Position numbers and translations under genes: made by a program. Positions 33,516-42,200 of a stretch of DNA of 47,337 nucleotides are shown here, one piece after another; position 1 is the stretch's first letter, and each line of letters begins with the position of its first letter. The notes beneath the pieces were generated by a model that saw only the letters and a program-made list of their open reading frames with translations, searched no databases and was not told where the DNA came from. This DNA is from Chitinophagales bacterium (GTDB taxonomy: Bacteria > Bacteroidota > Bacteroidia > Chitinophagales > JADIYW01): assembly GCA_020636545.1 (NCBI GenBank), contig JACJXS010000017.1:1-47337 (forward strand), read 5' to 3'.

Positions 33516-36500
33516 ATGTTAAAATTTATAACCAAAGGTTTATCTAAAGTATTCGGAAGTAAATCATCAAGAGATATAAAATCTATAATGCCAATTGTTG
33601 AACAAATCAATATAGAATTTGCTAAACTTTCAACAATTTCTAATGATGAGTTGCGTGGTAAGACTTATGAATTTAAAAATAGAATTGTACATTATTTATC
33701 TGCTTTTGATGAGAAAATCAACGAACTAAAAGAGCAAGCGGAAAAAGATGATGTAAATATTGAAGAGAAGGAAACTATTTTTAATGAAATTGATAAACTA
33801 ACCAAAGATAGAGACGCAGCAATTGAAGAAATATTATTAGAAATTCTGCCTGAAGCTTTTGCTGTGGTTAAAGAAACAGCAAGAAGATTTAGTGAAAATA
33901 CTACTTTAGAATCTACAGCCACACAATTAGATAAAGATTTGTCTGTCAAACATCCGCACATTACAATTCAAGGCGATAAAGTAATTTATCAAAATAGATG
34001 GTTGGCAGCTGGAAATGAGGTGGTTTGGAATATGGTTCATTATGATGTTCAGTTGATAGGTGGTATCGTTTTACATCAAGGAAAAATTTCAGAGATGGCA
34101 ACAGGTGAGGGTAAAACTTTGGTTTCAACTTTGCCAGCTTATTTGAATGCATTAGCAGATTGTGGGGTACATATTGTTACCGTGAACGACTATTTAGCAA
34201 AAAGAGATAGTGAGTGGAATGCTCCAATTTTTAATTTCCTTGGTTTGACGGTAGATTGTATAGACAAACACGAGTCACATTCCGAAGGCAGACAAAAAGC
34301 TTATCGTGCAGATATCACTTATGGTACCAATAACGAATTTGGTTTTGATTATTTGCGAGATAATATGTCAAGAACCAAAGAAGAACAAGTTCAGCATAAA
34401 TTGCATTATGCAATGGTCGATGAGGTGGATAGCGTTTTGGTAGATGATGCAAGAACACCATTGATTATTTCAGGACAAGTGCCAAGAGGCGAGGAACAAA
34501 TGTTTTACGAACTAAAGCCAAGAATTGAACGAATTGTCAATGCTCAAAAGAAATTGGTCGGGGATTATTTATCAGACGCAAAAAAATTGATAGCAAATAA
34601 TGTAACTGGTGTTAAAGATGGCGAAGGCGGATTAGCATTATTACGAGCTCATAGAGGTATGCCAAAAAATACGGCTTTGATTAAATATTTAAGCGAAGTT
34701 GGCGTTAAACAAATTTTATTAAAAACAGAAAATCATTACTTGCAAGAACAACAAAAACACATGCCTTTTGTCGATACTGGTTTGTTGTTTGTGATTGATG
34801 AAAAAAATAATCAGATAGAATTGACTGAAAAAGGCTTGGAAATGATGACAACTTCTGGCGAAGAATCTGATTTGTTTATTATGCCTGATATTGGCTCTGT
34901 AATTGCAGATATTGAAAATGAAGAAACACTTTCAGCATCTGAAAAAATTCAGAAAAAAGACGAAGCTATTCAAGATTATACCCAAAAAGCAGAAAGAGTT
35001 CATACGATTAATCAATTATTAAAAGCATATTGTTTATTTGAACGTGATGTAGAATATGTGGTGATGGAAGATAAAGTTAAGATTGTTGATGAACAAACTG
35101 GTCGTATCATGGAAGGTCGTCGTTATTCTGACGGTTTACACCAAGCCATTGAAGCTAAAGAAAATGTGAAAGTAGAAGCCGCATCACAAACATTCGCAAC
35201 CATTACTTTGCAAAATTTCTTCCGAATGTATCACAAATTAGCAGGTATGACCGGTACTGCTGAAACAGAAGCTGGAGAGTTTTGGGAAATTTATAAATTA
35301 GACACTGTTGTTATTCCAACGAATAGAACAATTGCAAGAGATGACAGAGAAGATTTAATCTATAAAACCAAAAAAGAAAAGTACAATGCGATTATAGATG
35401 AAATTTCAAAATTAAAAGCTCAAGGCAGACCTGTTTTATTAGGAACGACAAATGTGGAGGTTTCCGAATTGTTGAGCAAGTTATTGACAATGAGAAAAAT
35501 TGAACACAATGTCTTGAATGCGAAACAACATCAAAGAGAAGCCGATATTGTTGCTGAAGCAGGTCGTGCTGGACAGATTACGATTGCTACCAATATGGCT
35601 GGTCGTGGTACCGATATTAAATTAACAGATGAAGTTAAAGCGGCTGGTGGTTTGGCAATTATTGGTTCTGAAAGACATGATTCAAGACGTGTGGATAGAC
35701 AGTTGCGTGGTCGTGCAGGTCGTCAAGGGGACCCAGGTTCTTCTCAATTTTATATTTCATTAGAAGATGATTTGATGAGAATTTTTGGCTCAGAAAAATT
35801 ATCTGGTATGATGGATAAAATGGGTTTTAAAGAAGGTGATGTCATTCAGCATTCTTGGGTTTCTGGTTCTGTGGAAAGAGCTCAAAAAAAAGTAGAAGAA
35901 AATAATTTCGGAATTAGAAAGCGTTTGTTGGAATATGATGATGTGATGAATGCTCAACGTGAAGTAATTTATAAAAGAAGAAATCATGCTTTGGCTGGGG
36001 AACGTATTTCATTCGATTTAATGAATATGTTCTTTGATTTGGCAGAAGAAACTGTTGAGAATGCTAAACAAAATCATGATTTTGAGCAATTCAAATTAGA
36101 TTGCATCAAGTTTTTTGGAATAGAATCGGTTATTACTGCTGAGGATTTAAAAACTAGAAAAATTCCTGAATTAGCTAGTAAATTATATTTTGAAGTTCAA
36201 AGGGCTTATGATGAGAAATCTAAAACGGTAATGGAAAATACATATCCTATTATCAAACAAGTTTATACAAATAGAGGAAATGAATTTAAAAATATTGTTA
36301 TACCATTTTCCGACGGACAAAAAAGTATAAATATCATTACAAGTTTAGAGAAATCATTTCAAACGGAAGGAAAAGATTTGATTAAAACTTTTGAACAAAG
36401 TATTATATTAGCATATATCGACCAATCTTGGAAAGAACATCTACGCCAAATGGATGATTTGAAACAATCGGTTCAAATGGCAGTACACGAACAAAAAGAC

Positions 36501-36833
36501 CCGTTAATTATTTATAAGTTAGAGGCATTCCAATTGTTTAAAACAATGTTGAGCGTAGTCAATAAAGATGTAACTTCTTTCTTACTTAAAGCTAGAGTTC
36601 AAATTGAACAGCCAGAGGAAGTGAAACAAGCACAACAACAAAGAAGAGTGGCTCCGAAAACAAAAGAAGCGAGAGGTGCAGACGAACTAGGACATACCAA
36701 TGATGCTGCAGATACAGATACGCAGCAAGTGGAAAAACAACAACCTGTTGTGCGTACAGAACAAAAAATCGGAAGAAATGATTTGTGTCCATGTGGAAGT
36801 GGTAAAAAATTTAAACATTGTCACGGAGCTTAA
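33516..36833 (+). CDS. secA: Preprotein translocase subunit SecA
   Basis: ATPase motor that drives unfolded preproteins through SecYEG. At 1,105 residues it is the long form usual in Bacteroidota (E. coli 901), with extra charged sequence in the N-terminal region (about 50-90) and in the middle. Walker A ATGEGKT lies at 195-201, the DEVD box in AMVDEVDSVLVDDA, and ATNMAGRGTDIKL and RQLRGRAGRQGDPGSS form the second RecA-like domain. The C-terminal SEC-C zinc motif CPCGSGKKFKHCH (Cys1091, Cys1093, Cys1102, His1103) is intact. It supplies the export step for the many signal-peptide proteins in this window. Confidence 0.97.
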   Translation: MLKFITKGLSKVFGSKSSRDIKSIMPIVEQINIEFAKLSTISNDELRGKTYEFKNRIVHYLSAFDEKINELKEQAEKDDVNIEEKETIFNEIDKLTKDRDAAIEEILLEILPEAFAVVKETARRFSENTTLESTATQLDKDLSVKHPHITIQGDKVIYQNRWLAAGNEVVWNMVHYDVQLIGGIVLHQGKISEMATGEGKTLVSTLPAYLNALADCGVHIVTVNDYLAKRDSEWNAPIFNFLGLTVDCIDKHESHSEGRQKAYRADITYGTNNEFGFDYLRDNMSRTKEEQVQHKLHYAMVDEVDSVLVDDARTPLIISGQVPRGEEQMFYELKPRIERIVNAQKKLVGDYLSDAKKLIANNVTGVKDGEGGLALLRAHRGMPKNTALIKYLSEVGVKQILLKTENHYLQEQQKHMPFVDTGLLFVIDEKNNQIELTEKGLEMMTTSGEESDLFIMPDIGSVIADIENEETLSASEKIQKKDEAIQDYTQKAERVHTINQLLKAYCLFERDVEYVVMEDKVKIVDEQTGRIMEGRRYSDGLHQAIEAKENVKVEAASQTFATITLQNFFRMYHKLAGMTGTAETEAGEFWEIYKLDTVVIPTNRTIARDDREDLIYKTKKEKYNAIIDEISKLKAQGRPVLLGTTNVEVSELLSKLLTMRKIEHNVLNAKQHQREADIVAEAGRAGQITIATNMAGRGTDIKLTDEVKAAGGLAIIGSERHDSRRVDRQLRGRAGRQGDPGSSQFYISLEDDLMRIFGSEKLSGMMDKMGFKEGDVIQHSWVSGSVERAQKKVEENNFGIRKRLLEYDDVMNAQREVIYKRRNHALAGERISFDLMNMFFDLAEETVENAKQNHDFEQFKLDCIKFFGIESVITAEDLKTRKIPELASKLYFEVQRAYDEKSKTVMENTYPIIKQVYTNRGNEFKNIVIPFSDGQKSINIITSLEKSFQTEGKDLIKTFEQSIILAYIDQSWKEHLRQMDDLKQSVQMAVHEQKDPLIIYKLEAFQLFKTMLSVVNKDVTSFLLKARVQIEQPEEVKQAQQQRRVAPKTKEARGADELGHTNDAADTDTQQVEKQQPVVRTEQKIGRNDLCPCGSGKKFKHCHGA

Positions 36834-36888
36834 TTTGGAATGAGATTTGCTTTTAACAATAAATAGGTTTAGATGTAATTTTTTATAA

Positions 36889-37299
36889 ATGAAGAATAAA
36901 ATTGGGTTTTTAATATTATTTACTTTTAGTTTCATTGTTCTACAAGCAATGGATGGAGAAGTTGAATTGGATACAACACAAAATAATATTCTCTTTTTTA
37001 AAGACCCAAGAATTGATATTTTAGAGAAAATTTATACGTATAAAAAATCCAATCCATTCAAGAATATTCGTGTCCATGTTTTTCAGGCGACTAACAGAGA
37101 TGCAGTGTTTGAAATGAAAAATGAATTCTCAAAAAGATTTCCAGGCATTCCAACTTTTATCAGTTATCAAGCACCAAATTTTAAATTGAGAGCTGGAGAT
37201 TTTGAAACCAATCAAGAAGCATCAGCATTCCTTAAAAAAGTAAAACCATTTTTCCCTTCAAGCTTTGTAATTGAAGAGACAGTAAAGGCAAAACCATAA
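36889..37299 (+). CDS. Small exported SPOR-domain-like protein
   Basis: 136-residue protein with a signal peptide (LFTFSFIVLQAM). The C-terminal part, from IRVHVFQATNRDAVFEMKNEF through YQAPNFKLRAGDFETNQEAS to PFFPSSFVIEE, has the beta-alpha-beta layout and the R-x-G-D-F motif of SPOR domains. Those bind denuded glycan strands of peptidoglycan, often at the division site. There is no extra enzymatic domain. It follows secA by 55 bases, which contain no promoter box, so read-through from secA is likely. A role in cell-wall or division-site localisation is inferred from the family only. Confidence 0.75.
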   Translation: MKNKIGFLILFTFSFIVLQAMDGEVELDTTQNNILFFKDPRIDILEKIYTYKKSNPFKNIRVHVFQATNRDAVFEMKNEFSKRFPGIPTFISYQAPNFKLRAGDFETNQEASAFLKKVKPFFPSSFVIEETVKAKP

Positions 37300-37435
37300 A
37301 ATTTTGCAATAAAATTCCAGCTTACATAAGTTTATACATTTATAACCTGACAATACAAAATCAAAGCTATTTAGTTGTAATGTTATTTTTCTTTAAATAA
37401 ATTAGATAAAAGTATCTTTTTGTCCAAAATTATAC

Positions 37436-37443
37436 TAATTTTG
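37436..37443 (+). promoter_or_regulatory. Putative methyltransferase promoter, -7 box TAATTTTG
   Basis: Perfect TAnnTTTG 30 bases before ATG 37474, with TTTG at 37419-37422, 13 bases upstream. The 174-bp gap after the SPOR gene contains no other recognisable feature. Confidence 0.5.
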
Positions 37444-37473
37444 ATTTATTCTAAATAGTAAAAATTTATTGTT

Positions 37474-38253
37474 ATGGAAAATAAAGTAATGAATACAGAA
37501 CAAGGACATTGGATTTTAGCAAAAATGGGCAAACGTGTCTTACGTCCAGGTGGTAAAGAATTAACAGAAATGTTGGTAAATGGATTAGCCATTTCAAATC
37601 AAGATAATTTTGTAGAGTTTGCACCAGGAATTGGTTATACAGCTTCAGTTATATTATCCAAAAATCCCAAAAGTTATAAAGGAATAGAACTCAACCAAGA
37701 AGCTGTAGCGAATTTGAAAATTAAATTTCAAGGAAATTCTCAAGTCAATTTTATTAACCGTTCTGCATCGGATACTGGAATTGCTGAAAATAGTATCGAC
37801 AAAGTTATTGGTGAGGCAATGCTAACGATGCAAGCGGAACATAGAAAATCTGAGATTATAAAAGAAGCTTATAGAATTTTAAAAAAAGGGGGTTTATATG
37901 GTATTCATGAATTAGGCTTGCATCCAGATAATTTTGCACCTGAATTAAAAAGTTCGATACAAAGAGGTTTGGCTGAAACGATTAAAGTGAATGCTCGACC
38001 ATTAACCAAAGTAGAATGGTGTGAACTATTAGAAAAAGAAGGCTTTAAAATAAAAGCAGTTCATGAAACACCAATGCATTTACTACGTGCCAAAAGAATG
38101 ATTGATGATGAAGGACTTTTTCGGACCTTGAAAATTGGATTTAAAATCATGACGCACCCAAAAGCAAAAAATAGAATTTTTAGTATGCGTAAAGTTTTTG
38201 AAAAATACGAAAAACAAATGGTAGCTTATGCAATCATTGCAGAGAAAGTATAG
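37474..38253 (+). CDS. Class I SAM-dependent methyltransferase
   Basis: 259-residue cytoplasmic protein with a Rossmann-type methyltransferase fold. Motif I is VEFAPGIGYTAS, the acidic ribose-binding end of the second strand is YKGIELNQEA, ENSIDKVIGEAM matches motif IV, and the post-strand segment is AYRILKKGGLYGIHEL. It looks like the broad Methyltransf_11/UbiE-like group. The C-terminal 100 residues are basic and lack known substrate motifs, so the substrate cannot be named. It is a single-gene unit with its own promoter. It converges on murF-alr with an intergenic gap of 10 bases. Confidence 0.8.
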   Translation: MENKVMNTEQGHWILAKMGKRVLRPGGKELTEMLVNGLAISNQDNFVEFAPGIGYTASVILSKNPKSYKGIELNQEAVANLKIKFQGNSQVNFINRSASDTGIAENSIDKVIGEAMLTMQAEHRKSEIIKEAYRILKKGGLYGIHELGLHPDNFAPELKSSIQRGLAETIKVNARPLTKVEWCELLEKEGFKIKAVHETPMHLLRAKRMIDDEGLFRTLKIGFKIMTHPKAKNRIFSMRKVFEKYEKQMVAYAIIAEKV

Positions 38254-38263
38254 ATTTTAAAAT

Positions 38264-40702
38264 TCAATCTAAAAAGTAAACTCTTTTTACTCTTGATGAA
38301 ATAGAAGTCAATAGTTCATAAGCAATTGTACCAATTTTTTCAGCTTGTTGAATGATTGAAATATTTTTACCATAAACTTCCACTTCATCACCAACTTTTG
38401 CTTCAGGAATGTCTGTTAAATCTACCATACACATATCCATACAAATGTTACCCAATATTTTTGCTCGTTTGCCTGCAATAAAAACTTCGCCCACGCCATT
38501 CCCAAATCTTCTATCAAAGCCATCTGCATAGCCAATTGCTAATGTACCAATAGTAGAATCTTTCTGTATTTTCCATTTTCGAGAATAACCAATAGTTTCA
38601 TTACTTTTAACAGACTTAATCTGTGCAATACGTGTTTTTAGCTTTCCAATAGGTTCTAATTTATGCTGAATTTGCCCACTGCCATCAACACCATACAATC
38701 CAATTCCCAAACGTACAAAATTAAATTGAGCTTCAGGAAAACGAACAATACCAGCTGAGTTTAAAATATGTCTTTTGATGGAATAACCTAATCCATTTTC
38801 AATAAAAGTAGCAATCTTTGAGAATTTTTGAATTTGTTCATTGGTAAATGTATCAAATGCAGCATCTTCACTTCCTGCCAAATGAGAAAATACGGTTTGA
38901 ACTTTGATGTTTTTATGTAAGTTTAATTGCTCAATTAAAGTATTAAGTTCATTTTCAGAAAATCCTAATCGATTCATACCTGTTTCGATTTTTAAATGAA
39001 TATCGATTGATGCTGTACCTACATTTTCAATCAATTCTTTCAATATAGACAAAGAATAAATCTCTGGCTCTAATTGATATTGTAACATCCGTTGAAAATC
39101 AACTTTGTCTGGATTCATTACGAGTATCTTTGAATGAATACCATGTCTTCTTAAAGCAACACCTTCATCGGCATAAGCAACCGCCAAATATTCCACTTTA
39201 TTTTGTTCTAATAAACTCGCCAATTCTATACTTCCATTGCCATAAGAATAAGCTTTGACCATAGCAATAATACCAACATCTCTTTTAAGCAATCCTCGAT
39301 ATACATTCAAATTATGTATCATTGAATTAAGGTTGATTTCCAAAATGGTTTCGTGCGTTTTTTCAACCAAATATTTTATAATAGATTCAAAACCAAATTT
39401 TCTTGCTCCTTTAATCAAAATAATTTCACGATGGAAAGATAGATTATCTATTGCATTCAATAAGTCAAAAGTGCTTTCAAAAACAATAATTTTAGAGATA
39501 TTTTTTATAGCAGCTTGATGTTGTACAAAGCCTTTTCCTACACCAATTAATTTGTCAAATTTATGAGATGAAGTTAGCTTATTGAGTTTTTCAATAAATG
39601 TTTCAGAGGACAATCCACTTTCTTCAAAGTCTGAAAGTATAAGCGTTTTTGATTGATTCGTATCCTGTTGATTCAGAAAATCAATAGCAATTTGTAAGGA
39701 TAAAAAATCTGCGGAATAGGTATCGTCAATTATCGTACATTGATTAATACCATATTTCAATTCTAAACGCATCGGCAAATTTTTCAACAAACTAATCCTT
39801 TCTTGTATTACTTCCAATTTGTAATTTAAAGTGAACAATGTAACCATACAATGAATACAATTTTCGATGGATGCTTTGTCCTTAAATTGTATTTTTAAAT
39901 TTAATTGTTGTGTATTTTTTTTTATTGAATTATAAATTTCAATAGTAAAATCTTGCCCATTTTGTTGAATAATTTTCCAAGCAATAATATTATTATTGTC
40001 TTTTAATTTTTGATGTATTTCAAGATGTTCAGCACAATAAATTAGAGTATTACAATTTTTAAATAAGCGTAGTTTTTCCTCAATTTTTTCTTCTAACGAA
40101 GAAAATCCAGCATCATGTGCGGGTCCAATATTTGAAAAAATTCCAATCGTTGGTTGTAGAATGGCTTCTAAGTTGGTCATTTGTCCTATTGTAGAAATGC
40201 CAGCTTCAAAAATGGCAATTTCATTAGTCGGTTCCATATTTAATACAGACAAAGGAACACCCACTTGAGAGTTATAACTTTTTGGACTTTTTACTACATT
40301 TTTATCTGAACTCAAAAGTTGATATAACCATTCTTTTATAATTGTCTTGCCATTTGAACCAGTAATGCCTATCACTGGAATGGAAAATTGTAACCTATGA
40401 AATTGAGCAAATGTTTGTAGAGCTTTTAAGGTATTTGCTACACGAATAAAATTTGCATTAGGATATTTTGAACAATCAATAGTATCAGAAATTACAAAAT
40501 TCCGAATGCCATTTTCATAGCATTTTTGTATATAACGATGACCATTATTTTGTTCTCCATCCAAACAAAAAAACAGCACATTAGAACTTCCCAATTGTAT
40601 ATTCCTAGAATCAATAGCAACAGCTTCTATGATTACATCTTGAACAAGTTCTATGCTTCCACTAAGAATTGACGCAATTTTATTGATGGGATAGGATAAC
40701 AT
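38264..40702 (-). CDS. murF-alr: Bifunctional MurF-alanine racemase fusion
   Basis: Combines two peptidoglycan steps in 812 residues. Residues 1-450 form MurF (UDP-MurNAc-tripeptide:D-Ala-D-Ala ligase) with the ATP-binding GITGSNGKT (112-120), IFEAGIS and NIGPAHDAGF. Residues 455-812 form a fold-type III alanine racemase with the PLP-binding Lys483 in MVKAYSYGNG, ETGMNRLGF, HILNSAGIVRFPE and IGYADGFDRR. The MurF half lacks the strong AxNAH-type match usual for stand-alone enzymes, so it may be diverged or the racemase half may dominate. This fusion is a recognised feature of Bacteroidota. The promoter box ends 4 bases before ATG. Confidence 0.92.
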   Translation of the reverse strand: MLSYPINKIASILSGSIELVQDVIIEAVAIDSRNIQLGSSNVLFFCLDGEQNNGHRYIQKCYENGIRNFVISDTIDCSKYPNANFIRVANTLKALQTFAQFHRLQFSIPVIGITGSNGKTIIKEWLYQLLSSDKNVVKSPKSYNSQVGVPLSVLNMEPTNEIAIFEAGISTIGQMTNLEAILQPTIGIFSNIGPAHDAGFSSLEEKIEEKLRLFKNCNTLIYCAEHLEIHQKLKDNNNIIAWKIIQQNGQDFTIEIYNSIKKNTQQLNLKIQFKDKASIENCIHCMVTLFTLNYKLEVIQERISLLKNLPMRLELKYGINQCTIIDDTYSADFLSLQIAIDFLNQQDTNQSKTLILSDFEESGLSSETFIEKLNKLTSSHKFDKLIGVGKGFVQHQAAIKNISKIIVFESTFDLLNAIDNLSFHREIILIKGARKFGFESIIKYLVEKTHETILEINLNSMIHNLNVYRGLLKRDVGIIAMVKAYSYGNGSIELASLLEQNKVEYLAVAYADEGVALRRHGIHSKILVMNPDKVDFQRMLQYQLEPEIYSLSILKELIENVGTASIDIHLKIETGMNRLGFSENELNTLIEQLNLHKNIKVQTVFSHLAGSEDAAFDTFTNEQIQKFSKIATFIENGLGYSIKRHILNSAGIVRFPEAQFNFVRLGIGLYGVDGSGQIQHKLEPIGKLKTRIAQIKSVKSNETIGYSRKWKIQKDSTIGTLAIGYADGFDRRFGNGVGEVFIAGKRAKILGNICMDMCMVDLTDIPEAKVGDEVEVYGKNISIIQQAEKIGTIAYELLTSISSRVKRVYFLD

Positions 40703-40706
40703 AAGA

Positions 40707-40714
40707 CAAAGATA
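40707..40714 (-). promoter_or_regulatory. murF-alr promoter, -7 box TATCTTTG
   Basis: On the minus strand TATCTTTG is followed by TCTT and the ATG at 40702. This is the fourth perfect case in the window of a -7 box exactly 4 bases from the start codon. Confidence 0.65.
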
Positions 40715-40830
40715 AGTATTACACCATATTTATTTACTATACGATTAATTCCTAAGTTTTAAAAATATTTTGAACTTCTATTATATCTATTGTACTTTAA
40801 AACATAAAGGTTTAAATATTTATTTTATAT

Positions 40831-40947
40831 ATGAACAATCCTCTAGCATTGAGGCGATAAAAAATCGTTACGGCTTAAACTATCGTGCCAATTTATAGAA
40901 CAGTAAAATATTATAAATTATAAAGGCAAAAACGCTAATAAAAATAA
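40831..40947 (+). repeat. 117-bp direct repeat, copy A (upstream of toxin-antitoxin module)
   Basis: Aligns without gaps to 41788-41904, with 104 of 117 bases identical by my count. The most conserved core is GGCGATAAAAAATCGTTACG, itself a small hairpin (GCGAT/ATCGT). The two copies lie in direct orientation 957 bases apart and bracket the toxin-antitoxin genes. Confidence 0.85.
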
Positions 40948-41043
40948 GACCCAAAATGAGAAGATAGTTTGTAGAAGTAGATTTTTTAGAGCTGAAGCCA
41001 TAAGCGTAGGAAAAATGCATTGGATTGTTCTAGACTTTTTTGT

Positions 41044-41070
41044 TACTTTTTTTGGTGATGAAAAAAAGTA
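41044..41070. repeat. A/T-rich inverted repeat
   Basis: TACTTTTTTT (41044-41053) and AAAAAAAGTA (41061-41070) form a perfect 10-bp stem around GGTGATG. The stem extends partly outward. It could terminate transcription in either direction. Confidence 0.6.
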
Positions 41071-41120
41071 AAAAGACGAATTGAAAAGAAAGTTGAAAAC
41101 TAAAACCTATTTGCAAAAAC

Positions 41121-41164
41121 AACTCTGTAAGAGTTAAATATATTAGCCCCAAGTGCAACTTGGG
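41121..41164. repeat. Paired small hairpins in the intergenic region
   Basis: AACTC/GAGTT (41121-41125, 41131-41135) is followed by CCCAAGT/ACTTGGG (41148-41154, 41158-41164) with a 3-nt loop. The second stem is unusually GC-rich for this region. The flanking word AGCGTAGGAAAAAT also occurs at about 41003, suggesting a composite repeat unit. Confidence 0.55.
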
Positions 41165-41239
41165 ACTAGGGAATATAGCGTAGGAAAAATTACAAATCGA
41201 AAAACCCAATAAAAAAATATTCTGTTGAGATATATTGTA

Positions 41240-41247
41240 TATATTTG
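41240..41247 (+). promoter_or_regulatory. Toxin-antitoxin promoter, -7 box TATATTTG
   Basis: Perfect TAnnTTTG 17 bases before the antitoxin ATG, with TTG at 41225-41227, 12 bases upstream. Alternating TATATA sequence around it is a plausible antitoxin autoregulation site. Confidence 0.55.
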
Positions 41248-41264
41248 TAATACTAAGATTTTTT

Positions 41265-41432
41265 ATGAAGACAAAAGTTATAACCCTAAAGAAAAAAGAG
41301 ACATCAGTTCGTACTGCTTCCAAGGATGATGCTTTTGAAGAAGATTGGAAAAATGGAATTTCTGGAGATGAGTTTTTGAAAGAAATTCAGAGTCATATAA
41401 AAAAGCTTTATGCTTCCAAAGCAAAGAATTGA
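41265..41432 (+). CDS. Putative type II antitoxin
   Basis: 55-residue highly charged protein: a basic N-terminus (KVITLKKKE), an acidic middle (DDAFEEDWKNGISGDEF) and a basic end (HIKKLYASKAKN). Size, charge pattern and position directly before a ParE/RelE-like gene that overlaps its 3' end by 23 bases are the grounds for the call. No known DNA-binding fold is certain. The real start is taken as ATG 41265; a TTG at 41235 would overlap the promoter box. The central acidic region probably wraps the toxin. Confidence 0.6.
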   Translation: MKTKVITLKKKETSVRTASKDDAFEEDWKNGISGDEFLKEIQSHIKKLYASKAKN

Positions 41433-41760
41433 AGTAATTTATAGTCGGGTTGCTTTGGCTTTTATGAAGGATTTAGTAACAGTCCTTTATGAGAAAGATT
41501 ACTTTGGGTTTGAAGATTCTGCATTAAATTATGTATCAAATATTCAAAATTTTATTGAAAATAATATAAACACAGTCTCATCCCACCCAGCTCCATCATA
41601 CTTCTCAAAGTATAAATCAGGAATGAAGTATATTAGCTATCAAGCAAACAAAAGAACAACTTGGTATATTTTTTTCAAACAATTTGAAAATCGTTTTCTA
41701 ATATATTACATCACAAATAATCATTTTGAAGGACAGTTTTTGAAAGATGAGAAGTTATAA
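41410..41760 (+). CDS. Putative RelE/ParE-superfamily toxin
   Basis: 116-residue basic protein. The second half (MKYISYQANKRTTWYIFF then RFLIYYITNNHFEGQFL) has the strand-turn-strand pattern of RelE/ParE toxins, where the Arg/Tyr-rich sheet is the active face. The N-terminal half is helical with AFMKDLVTVLYEKDYFGF. It starts inside the antitoxin gene, with a 23-base overlap that implies translational coupling. The specific target (ribosome-dependent mRNA cleavage or gyrase) cannot be told. The module is bracketed by 117-bp direct repeats, a hint that it is a mobile or recently acquired unit. Confidence 0.6.
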   Translation: MLPKQRIEVIYSRVALAFMKDLVTVLYEKDYFGFEDSALNYVSNIQNFIENNINTVSSHPAPSYFSKYKSGMKYISYQANKRTTWYIFFKQFENRFLIYYITNNHFEGQFLKDEKL

Positions 41761-41787
41761 ATTAAAAATTGAAATTTAAACCAATGC

Positions 41788-41904
41788 ATGAACAATTCTC
41801 TAGCATTGCGGCGATAAAAAATCGTTACGGCTTCAACTATCGTGCTAATTTATAGACTAGCAAAATGTTATGAATTATCAACGTAAAAACACTAATAAAA
41901 ATAA
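41788..41904 (+). repeat. 117-bp direct repeat, copy B (downstream of toxin-antitoxin module)
   Basis: Partner of 40831-40947, 13 mismatches and no gaps. It begins 27 bases after the toxin stop. At its right end it continues into a segment (41897-41947) that resembles 21119-21169. Confidence 0.85.
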
Positions 41905-41947
41905 ATGAGTAATGAAGAAGAATGAAGTAATTTGACTTGAGATTTAT
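41897..41947 (+). repeat. Degenerate 51-bp repeat, copy 2 (partner at 21119-21169)
   Basis: Overlaps the right edge of copy B and matches the segment upstream of nadC at 43 of 51 positions, without gaps. Copy A lacks this extension, so family members seem to differ in length. Confidence 0.5.
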
Positions 41948-42005
41948 TACCTAGCAACAGTCTTTTAATAAAAAAATACAGCTTGAATAACGACGATATT
42001 AAAAC

Positions 42006-42036
42006 AAAAAAAGCTATTCTTAGAATAGCTTTTTTT
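42006..42036 (-). terminator. Terminator of tRNA-Phe
   Basis: AAAAAAAGCTATTC (42006-42019) and GAATAGCTTTTTTT (42023-42036) form a perfect 14-bp stem with a 3-nt loop and poly-A/poly-T ends. It lies 4 bases beyond the tRNA 3' end in the direction of its transcription. It should work on both strands. Confidence 0.9.
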
Positions 42037-42040
42037 GATG

Positions 42041-42113
42041 TGGTACCTCCAGGAATCGAACCAGGGACACAAGGATTTTCAGTCCTTTGCTCTACCAACT
42101 GAGCTAAGGTACC
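42041..42113 (-). tRNA. tRNA-Phe (anticodon GAA)
   Basis: Read on the minus strand: acceptor GGTACCT/AGGTACC with discriminator A, D arm with AGCTCAGTTGGTAGAGC, anticodon stem AAGGA/TCCTT around CTGAAAA giving anticodon GAA, and T arm with GGTTCGATTCC. The length is 73 nt and CCA is not encoded. A perfect -7 box (TATCTTTG, 42127-42134, minus strand) lies 13 bases before its 5' end. Confidence 0.95.
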
Positions 42114-42126
42114 AGTTGTTGGAGTG

Positions 42127-42134
42127 CAAAGATA
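42127..42134 (-). promoter_or_regulatory. tRNA-Phe promoter, -7 box TATCTTTG
   Basis: Perfect TAnnTTTG on the minus strand, 13 bases upstream of the tRNA 5' end. That fits a short 5' leader removed by RNase P. Confidence 0.6.
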
Positions 42135-42200
42135 AGCTTTTTTTTGAAATCTAAAATAAATCAGCTTATTTTTTTTGCTTTCATATTTTAATAACAATAG

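Larger units (their letters stand above)
40715..41239. other. Repeat- and hairpin-rich intergenic region before the toxin-antitoxin genes
   Basis: About 525 bases with no convincing gene. It holds repeat copy A (40831-40947), a 15-base word TTTTTTAGAGCTGAA at 40982-40996 that recurs at 42254-42268, and three hairpins between 41044 and 41164. An open frame on the minus strand at 41030-41323 is a by-product of this low-complexity sequence. Confidence 0.6.

Noticed and set aside
38264..40702. MurF-alanine racemase fusion as a novelty
   Set aside because: This fusion is already known from Bacteroidota, so it is annotated but not scored as a finding.
41030..41323. 97-codon minus-strand frame over the hairpin region and antitoxin start
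   Set aside because: It is made of low-complexity Phe/Leu codons from A/T runs and opposes the antitoxin gene.
40831..41904. Interpretation of the repeated sequences as a CRISPR array or insertion sequence
   Set aside because: There are only two 117-bp copies, no regular spacers, no cas genes, and no transposase or terminal inverted repeats between or beside them.
41892..42197. 101-codon minus-strand frame across tRNA-Phe
   Set aside because: It reads through a tRNA and its terminator, so it is not a protein gene.
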